Shown here piece after piece: positions 1-11,081 of a DNA stretch of 64,000 nucleotides (the first letter of the stretch is position 1; every line of letters starts with the position of its first letter). The stretch is taken from the NCBI GenBank assembly GCA_015178975.1, contig WHVD01000119.1:1-64000 (forward strand). Reading direction: 5' to 3'. The position numbers were made by a program, and so were the translations under genes. A model generated the notes under the pieces. It worked only from the letters and a program-made list of their open reading frames with translations. It ran no database searches and was not told where the DNA came from. The stretch comes from Hysterangium stoloniferum (taxonomy: Eukaryota; Basidiomycota; Agaricomycetes; Hysterangiales; Hysterangiaceae).

Positions 1-17
1 TTATTAGGGCTTCAAAA

Positions 18-3000
18 ATGGATGGGTCCCAGGCGTTCACTATCAACTTAAAAATTGATGAAGCAACTGGACATTTCTCAACCCCAGTATCCGAATCTGA
101 GCAAGCTGCTGACCTAGAAGGCGTCCCAGAGAAATACCATGACTTCGCGGATGTTTTTAGCAAGCGAAAAGCTGACCGGCTTCCGCCTCACAGAGAATAC
201 GACTTAAAAATCGATCTTGAAGATGGCGCCCAGCCACCCCTAGGACATATTTACCCGCTTTCGTCCACCGAACTATCCGCAATCCGTGATTTCCTGGATG
301 AACATTTGTCCATAGGTTTTATTCGACCCTCAAAGTCTCCTTTTGGAGCACCTGTTTTGTTTGTCAGAAAAAAGGATGGATCCCTTTGACTATGTGTTGA
401 TTTTAGAGGACTCAATGCTGTCACCAAAAAGGACAAATATCCACTCCCACTTATATCTGACCTGCTCGATGCTCCGCGGAATGCCCGGATTTACACCAAA
501 ATAGATCTCAAGCACGCCTATCATTTGGTCTGGATTGCCGCGGGCGACGAATGAAAAACCACTTTTAGAACCCGCTATGGGGCCTTCGAGTGGTTGGTCA
601 TCCCTTTTGGACTCACTAATGCCCCGTCTGTTTTTCAGTGTTTTATCAACGACATTTTCTCCGACATGCTCGATGTATGCGTCATTGTTTACTTGGACGA
701 CATTCTTATCTACTCCGAGAATCCCGCGGAACACGACAAACAAGTCCGTGAGGTTCTCCGGAGGCTCAGACAACATGGTTTATTCGCAAATGGTAAAAAA
801 TGTACTTTTGACACGGACTCCGTGGAATACCTAGGTTTCATGATGGGACCCAATGGACTCCGCATGGACGAAACTAAAGTACAAGTCATCAAAGATTGGC
901 CCGAACCCTGAAAAGTTAAAGATATACAATCCTTCCTCGGCTTTGCCAATTTTTATAGACGTTTTATCCGTGGATATTCCGACATCACGGTACCCCTTAC
1001 CCGTCTTACGCGTAAGGGTACTCCGTGGAACTTTAACGATAAGTGTCAAAAAGCTTTCAATCTTTGAAAAAATTCTTTTTCCACAGCTCCTATTCTGTCG
1101 CATTGGAAACCGGACTTCCCGCTCATTGTTGAAACGGACGCCTCCGACTATGCACTTGGAGCCATTCTCTCTATCCAGGACTCCGACGGAGAAGTTCACC
1201 CCGTGGCGTTTCTGTCCCGGACTTTTACCGGAGCAGAGCTCAACTACGACGTTCATGATAAAGAACTTCTGGCAATCTTTTCAGCTTTCAAAGCGTGGTG
1301 ACACTATTTGGAAGGTTCAGGAGCTCCTATTGACGTTGTAACAGATCACAAAAACCTGGAATACTTTTCTACCACAAAACTCTTGACCCGTCGGCAGGCC
1401 CGCTGGTCTGAATATCTCTCCGCCTTCAACATGATTATCCGTTTTCGACCCGGCCGTCTCGGCGGCAAACCCGACGCTTTAACTAGACGATGGGACGTCT
1501 ATCCTAAAGAGGGGAGCAACGACTATGCAACAGTAAATCCGCACAACCTGAAACCTATCTTCACGAATCAACAACTTACCGCATCGGTCCGCGCAACTTT
1601 CCTCATCAATCCCATTGTCCGTGGAATTATCATTATGGATATCGAAAAGTTACATCAAGATATTCTATCGGCAATTCCGCTAGACCCAGTTACTAAAGCT
1701 CATCTGGACAATCCCGTGGACCCCGATCAACCTCGGTGGTCTCTTGATCAACATGGTTTCATTAGACTTGACAATAGGATCTATGTACCGGACTCCGACG
1801 GCCTCCGCCTCAGGATCCTTCAATACAAACATGATCATCCACTCTCAGGACATTTCGGGTACAACAAAACTCTATCATTAATAAGAAGAGAATATACTTG
1901 GCCCGGACTCCGTGGATTCGTTAAGCACTATTGTAAATCTTGCACTACTTGTCCCCGCTCGAAATCTCAGCGACACAAGCCATACGGCCTTTTGAAACAA
2001 CTCCCGGTACCGGAACACCCGTGGAATTCTATATCTATGGATTTCATTGAACACCTACCGGATTCCGAAGGCTTTTCCGCCATTCTAGTCATTGTTGACA
2101 GATTCTCAAAACAAGGTATATTCATCCCTACTTATGATACAATTACGTCCGTGCAGTTAGCGGAACTTTTCATTATCCACGTATTTTCCAAGCACGGAGT
2201 TCCGTCCCACATGACTTCTGATCGAGGATCAGAGTTCGTGTCTCACTTCTTTAGATCCCTCGGAAAATCCTTGGACATGACATTACATTTCACGTCCGGA
2301 CATCACCCGGAAGGTGACGGACAAACCGAACGCGTCAACCAGACATTGGAACAATACCTCCGCGTATATTGCAACTATCAACAGGACAATTGGAAAACCT
2401 TGTTACCACTTGCAGAGTTTGCTTACAACAATGCACCCTCGGCCACTACTGGCGTTTCCCCGTTCTTTGCAAATAAAGGATATAATCCAAACATTACAGT
2501 ACATCCAGAACGAAATCTCGCCTCTGTTCGTGCTCAAGAGTTCACCACGGACCTCCACGAGCTCCACGAGGAACTCCGGACTGCAATATTGTCCGCCCAA
2601 GAGCAATACCAACATTCAGCGGACAAACACCGGATCCCGCCACCAAACTTCAAGATTGGCGACCGTGTTTATGTCAAAGCTCAATTCTTCCGGACTACCC
2701 GTCCATCAAAGAAGCTTGCTGAAAAATATTTAGGTCCCTTTGAAATTATCGCACAAGTAGGTTCAGTTTCTTGGACTCTACGGCTTCCGGATAGCATGCG
2801 CGCGGTACACCCAGTATTTCATGTCTCTATGCTAGAACCTTGTACTGCTAACACTATCCCAGATCGCGTGCAATCTCCGCCTCCTCCTGTCGTCATTGAC
2901 GGAGAACCCGAGTTTGAAATCTCGCAGATTTTAGATTCAAAAATTGACAAGCGTCGACGCACTTGTAAACTGCTTTACTTGGTCAAGTGGGCGGGTTACG

Positions 3001-3119
3001 AGGGCACCGATGAAGAAACCTCATGGATTTTGGCCACAGAACTCGGTAATGCCATGGAAATCGTTACTGACTTTCATACAGCTTACCCACTCAAACCTGG
3101 ACCATTATCGTCTCTCTGA
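18..3119 (+). pseudogene. Chromovirus pol (RT, RNase H, integrase, chromodomain)
   Basis: The open pieces show reverse transcriptase with the catalytic YLDD motif near 690, RNase H, then a long open stretch from 1308 to 3119. That stretch holds a zinc-binding H2C2 region (CKSCTTC), an integrase core (MDFIEHLP with DRFSKQG, then a TSDRGSEF block) and a chromodomain (YLVKWAGYEGTDEETSW) just before the stop. The same order occurs in the related copy at 12302-15847. The gene is broken and serves as a fossil. Confidence 0.93.
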
Positions 3120-3327
3120 CCACACTCCGCGGACCCCGTGTTACGTTTGGACTCATTTTCACTATTCCCTGTCGCCCTATGTCTCTCTTTGCTTTTACAG
3201 GTTCTGACATGTCTTGTCAAGTCTTTAAGCGGATTCCCCGCGGACTTTGGCTTTGACTTTTAATTTTTATGTTTTTCTTTCACGCTTTGCTTTTATGATT
3301 CAAATTATTTTATTCTATACTACTTTT

Positions 3328-4341
3328 TCAGTCTACATTTATGGGACTGTTCTTTTTCCCTGCTTCCTCAGCTATCTCCTCTGGGAGCTCCGCGACCTCC
3401 GCGGCAACCCCGTCCTCATCCGATCCGGCATCCTCGGAACTCCCGACTTGCGGCTCCTTATACACATAGCCGCCATACTCTGCCAGGAACTTCCAAAACT
3501 CCTCGTGGAGTCCGGACAGCTCCTTTGCCACCACAATTTGGACCTTGTTGCTCTTCCGGAGCAACTCGTTTTGGGCCTCGATGCCCTCAGCGATCCATCC
3601 AAGGACCTCGTCCAACCCGGACAACCTGTCCGTCCCGGATCCCATGGCCTGCTCGTGCACAAGCGAGCACCTCGCCTTGAGGTGCGCGCATTGATAACAT
3701 CCCGGCCCCTGGCCGGCCTTTCGGTTGCATTCCGTGTTCCGGTCGTTGCAACCGGAACACCGTGGCTCGTTCCGCATCGGAAGACGGACTGGCGCCGCCT
3801 TCCTTGCCTTCTGTTGAAATGGTCAGTTTCCGCGGGTATTCCTTGGACATGAGGCCTACCTTTTGGGGGCTCTCTGGCTCCCCCTCGGACTCGGACTCCA
3901 CCTCTGTCGCTTTGCGCTGAAAATCACAAGTCAGTAAAAGTCGACAAGTTGAATATTGGGACTTACCTTTCCCGCAACAATGGCGGCCCTCTCCGCGGCC
4001 AACCGGGCTTTCTCCGCAGCCACCCGGGCGTTCTCCGCGGCCACTCGCGCAGCCTCCTCCGCCTCACATTCCCTCTCCTTTGCGGCCTCTTCCTCCGCGG
4101 CCAATGCTTCCTGGTACTCTCTGTCCAGGGCCTCCTCGGCCTCCCTCGCCTCTCTCTCTGCTGCTTCACGAAGCTGGCGCTGCTCTTCTCGCCGCGCCAA
4201 CAATTGGGCCGCCGTCCACGGCGCCCGATAAGGAGTGCCCGTGGAGGGCCCTGCTGTCGGCATTGGCTTGCGTGATGTTGGTTTTGGTCCCATAGTGACG
4301 AAGATGGGGGTAATAAAGAAGAAGAAATTTCTATTTTTCAA
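3328..4341 (-). CDS. Antisense coiled-coil / zinc-cluster ORF of chromovirus
   Basis: Open blocks on the strand opposite to pol fill the space between the pol stop and the 3' LTR. The first block (about 4294-3970) is Ala/Glu/Arg-rich and predicted coiled coil, starts MGPKP and ends at GKV. A short acidic middle block follows near 3920-3860. The last block (about 3777-3328) holds six cysteines spaced C-x2-C-x6-C-x9-C-x2-C-x6-C, the spacing of fungal Zn2Cys6 clusters. Blocks are separated by short GT...AG intervals, consistent with introns. The same arrangement recurs at 11082-12224 and in part at 18055-19028. No function is known to me; the basic residues typical of Gal4 DNA-binding clusters are sparse. 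Confidence 0.6.
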
Positions 4342-4502
4342 TTTTTTATATAGGCTCGTCGCGTTTGAACCTTACCTTCCAGATCACATGACTCTTTGAC
4401 ACATACGTGTAACCGACATGACTTTTGACACATGCGCGTAGCCGACAAGAACCTTATTTAGGTCTAGAGCCTCTTTGGGACTTCGGCATAAAGGGAGGAT
4501 AC

Positions 4503-5322
4503 TGTTACGACCGGACAAATCCCGCCGGACTCCGGGTACTAACTCGTACGCCCCCACGCGCTACAAGCACCAATCGTCTGTTTATAGGATTTCCCGCCCG
4601 GACTCCGTTACGTCAAGACTCGTTACGTTCGACCTCATTAAGACACATATCAGTCACCGGACTTCCCCCGGACCCCGTCTCTGTCTATGTCCGTCTTCGT
4701 CCCACGCATCAGTCACCGGAACCCGCTTAGAATCCCGTCACCGCTCTAATCGAGCCCCGTTCCCGTTTTAGTCAAATGACCTGTCACGATTTAGGACTCC
4801 GCTCCCGCTCCGTTTCCTGTTATGGGTTATGCTTTGTCACGATTCAGACTCCGCTCCGTTCCGTCCCGTTCCTAACACCAATTTGGTGTTTACTATTCCC
4901 GTTTTATGTTTTGCTCGTTTCGTCTCATTATTACTGGATTCGGTATGTCATGCATTCCACGGTCTATATAAACTGGCAGATGTTGTACATACAATCCAGT
5001 CAGAAAATTAGCTTAGATTCCCCCCAGTAATCTAATACATTTTCCTCTCTAAAACCCTACTCTTATCAGACCGCTCGCACTAGTCGGAGCCCACGGGCTC
5101 CGGCGCATCTATCTCTCTCGACTATCTCGATTCACGACTCTCGACTCACGACCTACGACTCACGACCCATGAACCCCCACCCGGACTCCCCGGGATTCCC
5201 GTCCGCCTGTCTGAAATTGGACAACACGATCTAGCGAGGGCGCAGCCTATAAGCTGAAGCCAAGTCCTACCGGATATCCCGCGGGTTGCTCCGGAAACCC
5301 GGCCTGAGTGTGTATCCTAACA
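4503..5322 (+). repeat. 3' LTR, family A (820 bp)
   Basis: It starts TGTTACGACC and ends ATCCTAACA. Further copies, all in the opposite orientation, lie at 9754-18049 (interrupted), 22254-23069, 34345-35151, 36678-37478 and 40608-41433, with a fragment near 34070-34270. This copy is the most CpG-rich. It contains a TATA box at 4965, a GAGCCC/GGGCTC hairpin near 5083-5100, the shared module at 5236-5265 and a hairpin at the very 3' end. Confidence 0.93.
4965..5008 (+). promoter_or_regulatory. LTR promoter: TATA box and predicted transcript start
   Basis: TATATAA stands at 4965-4971. The 11-mer AGTCAGAAAAT begins at 4998, 33 bp downstream, where an RNA polymerase II transcript would be expected to start. 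The same 11-mer is complementary to the primer-binding site of the family A element at 34345-37478, as in self-priming Tf1-type elements. The start site is inferred. Confidence 0.6.
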
Positions 5323-5397
5323 GGAGGTTCATGATGCTTCACTGTGGCCAGATAGTGTAAGACTCGGAATTAGGATCTTCCCATGCTGCTAGTTTAT

Positions 5398-6025
5398 GGA
5401 GGATGGTCACACTTTATTGAATATACAAAATTTTACTGAATAATCCTCATATTTTCTAAGTGAGTCTATTCCTTCTGCCATGACAACTTATTCTATGAGT
5501 TTATATTTAATTACCTGAAATTTCATCTTTAAAATGTGCATGCCTTTTTAAAATACACACAAATGACATACAGTAGTTACACAAGATTATTTGGGTTAAC
5601 CTAGATTATTTGGGTTAACCTAGATTATTTGGGTTAACCTAGATTATTTGGGTTAACCTAGATTATTTGGGTTAACCTAGATCATTTGGGTTATGACTTA
5701 ATCTTTGGATTATGATGTATTCTCTTGTATACAAGCAAACTTTCAAATATATTTCATATAATTTAAATTTAGTTGGTTTAGAGAGTTAACCAGAACTACA
5801 ATATCTGGGGTACCAATCCCCATTGTGCAATTTATTCCAAAAGAATAATCTACAGATGATTGTTTGACTAAATTTTGTCAGATATAGGATAAATATTAAT
5901 ATTTTTGCATTCTTCAGAGTGATACCTAGTCAACTGAATTTGATTAAATATTAATTTTACAACAAACAATATAAATATATATACTTTAGTGGATAAATAA
6001 ATTTTAAAGTTTTGGATTATCCTCC
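5398..6025. mobile_element. Non-autonomous TIR element R1, copy 1
   Basis: It is bounded by GGAGGAT and ATCCTCC with a 3-bp duplication TAT on each side (5395-5397 and 6026-6028). A second nearly complete copy at 38247-38770 has the same ends and a 3-bp duplication AAA. Partial copies lie at 27361-27560 and, inverted, at 37479-37677. It has no coding capacity and is AT-rich. Short TIRs with 3-bp target duplications fit the PIF/Harbinger or CACTA superfamilies, but I cannot assign it. Confidence 0.7.
5585..5696. repeat. 19-bp minisatellite inside R1
   Basis: The unit GATTATTTGGGTTAACCTA is repeated nearly six times head to tail. The R1 copy at 38247 has only about two degenerate units at the same place, so the array expanded (or contracted) after the copies separated. 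Confidence 0.9.
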
Positions 6026-6924
6026 TATGGGATCTAGCAGCATACACAATGCTGTGAGCCTTCCTGGCCAGGATGTATACTCTATACCCATATACCCCCC
6101 CATTTGCAATATTGTTGTTCTACAGCAATCTCGCAAATTAACCATTGTTGTGCACAGTTAGGTTGCAGTATGTGTTCCCAAAAGGTCTAGCCCATGGCAG
6201 GTCTAGAAAGTGTCCAGCAATGCTTTGAGTAGGTGGGCAAGTCCAGAGGAAAAAGAAAAAATCACGAAATTGACTGAGTTCAGTACAATTGTAATAATGG
6301 ACCCAAATACGGCACTGAGGTTGAGTCACATAGTTCTGTCCAGATGTATCTGATCTAGGTGTTGCCCTGCAAGTTATTGAACATTTTGCAGCTAGTCAAC
6401 CACTGACAAAAGTAAAGTGGAGGGGTGGAGGGGAAAGGGTCCATGTGTGTTGGCAAGAAGTTGTCAGGGCACAGTGTTGCAAGGCATCACACACTGAACC
6501 CAAATCTGTGAATGCCTCATCAGAAAGTGTTGCACGCTGAGCCTGAAAGTCGCGAAGGTCAAGAAAGGCAAAGCTCCGACTATTTCAGTGTGAGGCTTTA
6601 ACCATGAGGAAGGACCTTGTTGAACAGTGTGTGCTGAACCTGTAAGTTGCAAAGGTTAGAAGAGCAAATCTTCGACTATTTCAGTGCGAAGCTTTAGCAG
6701 AGGGGAAGGCTAAGAGTAGGTGACATTGAAAGTCAAGACAGTGTGATTGTTTCACTGTGGGGTGACATGGCCCTACACCCACATGTGTCCACAGGTTTTG
6801 GAGGTCAGTCCTTTAGTCTGTTTCATGCTCGACTGTCGACCTCATATCCTCATCGTTTGGAAAGACTGGGTAAGGTATGTCCACCTCTCTGGAATCACCT
6901 TGCTTGGTGATGCCATCCACACAC
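6026..6924. other. Intergenic, no recognised gene; small duplications
   Basis: I see no gene. A segment near 6537-6630 is repeated imperfectly about 97 bp later (6633-6720). A block around 6085-6130 (TTGCAATATTGTTGTTC) recurs near 7880-7925, so the pair flanks the satellite array between them. Confidence 0.5.
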
Positions 6925-7830
6925 TGACTTGTACACCTGCACAGCACACCCTCAAACCGCCGCACAGCATGCCCTTGAACTGCTGCACAGCACACCCTTG
7001 AACCACACCCATGCTGCACTTGGTGCACCTGTGCACCACACTTTGTACACTCACACGGCACACCCTCAAATTGCACCCATGCTGCACTTGGCACACCTGT
7101 GTACCACACTTTGTACACTCATGCGGCACACCCTCAAATTGCACCCATGCAGCACACTCATGCACCTGCACAATGTGTTGGCACACTCGCGCAGCGTGCT
7201 TGTGCACCCACATGATGTGTTGATGCACTTGTGCACCCGTGTGGCATGTTTGCACACCCATGCAACGCACTTGCACAACTGTGTGATGTGTTGGCACACT
7301 CACACAGCATGCTTGTGCACCCACATGACATGTTGACGTGCTCGCGCAGTGTGCTTGCACACCTGTGTGGTGTGTTTGCACACCTGTGCAACTGTGCAAC
7401 ATGTTGGCACACTCACGCAGTGTACTTGCACACCCACATGACGTGTTGACATGCTCACGCAGTGTGCTTGCACACCTGTATGATGTGTTGACGTGCTTGC
7501 ACACCCATGTGGCATGTTTTCACACCCATGCAACACACTTGTGCACCCGCATGACGTGTTGGTGCGCTCACACAGTGTGTGATGTGTTTACACACCCACA
7601 CAGTGTGCTTGTGCACCTGTGCAGCTATGTGCTCACACACTGCATTCAGCTCTCAACCATTTCATCAGTGAGACTGGTGACATAGTTGTTTGCACACTGC
7701 CACACCCATATCCATGCACTGCACCCATACTCCCACACACTCACACCCATGTGCTCACGCACTGCACCCCACTCTCGACTGTTCCATCAGCGAGACTGGT
7801 GACGTAGTCATTTGCATGCTCTTGCTGATC
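6925..7830. repeat. Complex GTGCAC-rich satellite
   Basis: From about 6940 to 7150 there are about 68-bp units. From about 7150 to 7620 there is a 21-bp period alternating versions such as GTGTTGGCACACTC and GTGCTTGTGCACCC (42-bp higher unit). From about 7630 to 7830 a longer unit ending GTGAGACTGGTGAC is present twice. A 21-bp period is a multiple of three, so long Cys/His/Thr-rich frames stay open on both strands; these are artefacts of the repeat, not genes. Confidence 0.85.
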
Positions 7831-8128
7831 ATAGGTGACGATCTTGTATGTGCCTTCTCCTATACCCCCTATACTGCCCCCCTGTTGCGATATTGTTGTT
7901 CCAGAACAATCTCACAACATAATGATTGTCCCCCATATGACATAATTTTTGAGGGAGTGTCCCAGGTCAAATGGGAATGTATCTGTCCTCGACTTGGTCC
8001 CTCAAGAGGTGTCCAGTGCAGTGTGTCTGTGATTGCCTTCCATTTGCAGAAACTTCATCAGTGCCCCCCATTCTGGGATTAAGGGTTTATGTCAACGAAT
8101 TCCCAGTGGTGTCTCCATGGGAAGGCTT

Positions 8129-8851
8129 TGTTAAGAACTAGAAACTGACTAATGTCGGTGGCCGACGGGGACCGATCGGAAGGACTTGGCTTCAGCTTAT
8201 ATGCTGCGCCCTCGCAAATATCCGTAGGTTGTCCTTAAATTTCGGACAGGCGAAGACTAAATCCTAAGAAGAACTTTTCGGCAAGACACCGATCGGAACC
8301 GAAGGAAAAGTCAGGTGTCGGGCCAAGGGGTCGGGGCCGAGAGTGGGCGAGCGCACGCGAAGGCGGAAGAGAGATTCTCCTAGTATGAGACTGCTACAGA
8401 CGTATGAGGGTATTCTGAGTCGATATTCTGATTGCCTAGTAACTACAATTACAGCGAGTTCATATACAAGTAACAGGCGTCTAGAAAGTACTAATGGGGA
8501 GGAGGGCGGAAAACGGCATTAACAATAAGCTTGACTAGGAACAGGAAGTTTATGATTAGTTCGGAGGCCGATGATAACCGAGAATGGAAATTACGATAAA
8601 AGGAAATAGTTCGAGGACTACAAATATAGTTAGACATATGTGGAACATAAGATGAGACGGATCAACATGATGAAAGGGACATATCAAAACATAACCAGAC
8701 AGAAAGGCGTAGTCGGGTTTGATTGACCGGAGAGCATACGTCAGCGTCGGGGGTCTGACGGCTTCCGAGGTGTTGTATTGTCGGAGACGTATAACGAGGG
8801 TATTCCGTCGGGGGCCGTCGGTTTGCGAAGGGTTACGACACAGTCGTAACA
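8129..8851 (-). repeat. Solo LTR, family C
   Basis: It is a 723-bp LTR bounded by TGTTAAG and CGTAACA, flanked by an exact 5-bp target duplication GGCTT (8124-8128 and 8852-8856). It is oriented minus, judged by the shared module near 8181-8215 (reverse complement of the GCGCAGC...AAGCTGAAGCC motif). No internal region adjoins it, so it is a solo LTR left by recombination. Confidence 0.85.
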
Positions 8852-9689
8852 GGCTTTTGTTGAGCTCTGTGAGATGGGATGGCTTTACCGTGGGTGAGTC
8901 CTGTCCCAGGCCTTTTCTATCGTCAAAACCATCATCTGATTTCTGCTCCCCAGTTCCCAAGCCTCTATCGCAATCCCAATCATTCGAGCTATTGGACGAC
9001 TTATTGGAGGGTCCACTCGGGGGATTAAATGGGATAGGATGGATGGGTGATGGATGGTGAGATCCATCAGGACACTGTGAATCTTGACCTGAGGATGATG
9101 GGGAACTGGAGACAACTTTGACTGTGACCTCACCTAGATTTTGGAAGTGGTTCTCATTTCCCATTTTGGATAAGTGGTCGATGCCAATTTAGAATAGTGA
9201 AAGAATGAAAATGGAAAATGTGGCTAAAAAAAAGCTGTGGAGCCCTTTCCATGAGAATCACAAACTGCAGAGTTTGATGTACCACCCCAGAGCCCTTCCT
9301 GTGCAAGTACTGCAGCTTCTAAGCCCTTTAATACAGCTGCCTACTCCTGCAAGTTCACTGTATCACTCTGGAGCCCTTCCCATGTGAATACTGCAGCTTC
9401 TATACCCTTCTATACAGCCACCTAAAAGGATACAATGAGTAACTACTTGAAGGAATGGAAAATGCATCACAACAAATCTAAATGATAAGTCTGCAGGGCC
9501 AATAACCTGTTGATGCAAAGGTGGGGGGTATATGTCAGTACACCATGGATGTGAACAAAAAGCATTGAGATTACTACATAAGCTATATACAGAATTACAT
9601 AGTTTAGCACAAAGTATTCTAGGACCCACAAATGTCATTACATTAAGATTATTACTGAGTGGCCATAACTTCAGCAAGCAATCCCTGTG
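8852..9689. other. No recognised gene
   Basis: A Ser/Pro-rich frame on the minus strand (about 9164-8850) shows no known domain. A segment near 9287-9340 (TACTGCAGCTTCTA) is repeated imperfectly near 9371-9425. Nothing else is supported. Confidence 0.4.
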
Positions 9690-10332
9690 GACCACCCACT
9701 TACCTTTTGTTGTGGAGTCTCTGGCTCCCCCTTGGCCCTGGACTCCACCTCTATGTTAGGATACACACACAGGCCGGGTTTCCGGAGAAATCCGTGGGAT
9801 ATCCAGTAGGACTTGGCTTCAGCTTATAGGCTGTGCCCTCGCTAGATCGTGTTGTCCAATTTCAAATGGATGGACAGGGATCCCAGGGAGTCCGGGCAGG
9901 GTTTGTGGGTCATAGGTCGCAAGTCGGGGGTCGTGGGTCGTAAGTCGGAGGTCGTGGATCGTGAGTTGGGATAGTTGAGAGAGATAGATGTGCCAGAGCC
10001 CGTGGGCTCTGACTAGTGCGAGCGATGTGATTTAAGTAAGGTTTTAGAGTGGAAAATGTTATTAGATTACTGGGGGGAATCTAAGCTAATTTTCTGACTG
10101 GATTGTATGTACAACATCTGCCAGTTTATATAGACCATGGAGTGAATGACATACCAAATCCAGTAATGGCGAAACGAAACTAACAAAACATGAAACGGGA
10201 GTCCGAATCGTGACAAAGCATAACCCATAATGGGAAATGGAGTGGGAGCAGAGTCCTAAATCGTGACAGGTCATTTGACTAAAATGGGAACGGGGCTCGA
10301 TTAGAGTGGTGACGGGATTCTAAGTGGGGTCC

Positions 10333-10897
10333 TGTTAAGTGCCGTGTCGGGAACTTATTCCGGAACTATCGGGAAGTCACCGGGAAGTCGGAAACTCGTG
10401 GATAGGGTCAGGACGTCGGCTTCAGCTTATGTGCTGCGCCTCTACGCAAATGCTCAATGTCCTTAATTTCGGAAGTGAACTAACGACGGAAGATATGGAT
10501 ATTCAGAGTTCCGAAGAGTTCCAAATATCGAGCGTACAGAAAGATGGGAGGAGGAATAAGAAACTAAGTCGATATCAGATCTAAAGTAAAGTACAAATTC
10601 GCGGAAACTAATATAAGTCTACTCGTTATTGTACTACAAACTGAGACCATAATAAGATGGAAACGGAAGTATTCTTAAAACGGAAATACAATAAGACATA
10701 TTAGGAAGACAATATTCCGAGACGGGAATACAACAACAAACGAGTGAATACTTGTCAACGGAACAAACGAAGAACGCGGATGATATGGTAACTATGATGT
10801 TCCGTAGTCGGAGGTCAAAGTTGGAAGTCGGGGATCGGAAGTCGGGAGTGGGAGACCGGAAGTCGGATATTGAAACATCCGGGAACGGGTCGTAACA
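10333..10897 (-). repeat. 3' LTR, family B (565 bp)
   Basis: It is bounded by TGTTAAGTGCC and GGTCGTAACA on the plus strand. It is nearly identical to 17249-17831. All the substitutions I noticed between the two are transitions. Confidence 0.93.
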
Positions 10898-11081
10898 GTA
10901 CCCCCCTGTTAGGCCGAAATCCCATAGAGGCGATTAGGTACTGAGTGTTTGAAGCGACGGCTGACTGTTATGTGTCGTGAAATTTACGCAATTATGGAGG
11001 TGAGAGTTTCGGTTATTATTCTGAGTATAAAAACCTCCAAATATTCGAATTAATGTTTTTGTTTCTTTATCCACGACTTGT

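Larger units (their letters stand above)
1..5322 (+). mobile_element. Ty3/gypsy chromovirus fossil, 3' part
   Basis: This is an LTR retrotransposon entering from the left edge; its 5' LTR and gag lie outside the window. In order it shows reverse transcriptase, RNase H, integrase, a C-terminal chromodomain, an antisense accessory open frame and the 3' LTR (4503-5322). The chromodomain places it among the chromoviruses of the Ty3/gypsy group. The coding part is broken, with about five breaks. It is CpG-rich compared with its surroundings, which suggests a fairly recent insertion. Family name used here: A, from its LTR. Confidence 0.93.

Noticed and set aside
6925-7640. Possible CRISPR-like array
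   Set aside because: No constant repeat with unique spacers; degenerate tandem units in a fungal genome.
6929-7685. Long Cys/His/Thr-rich open frames on both strands that look like metal-binding proteins
   Set aside because: They follow from the 21-bp satellite period, which keeps all frames open; no start context or splice structure.
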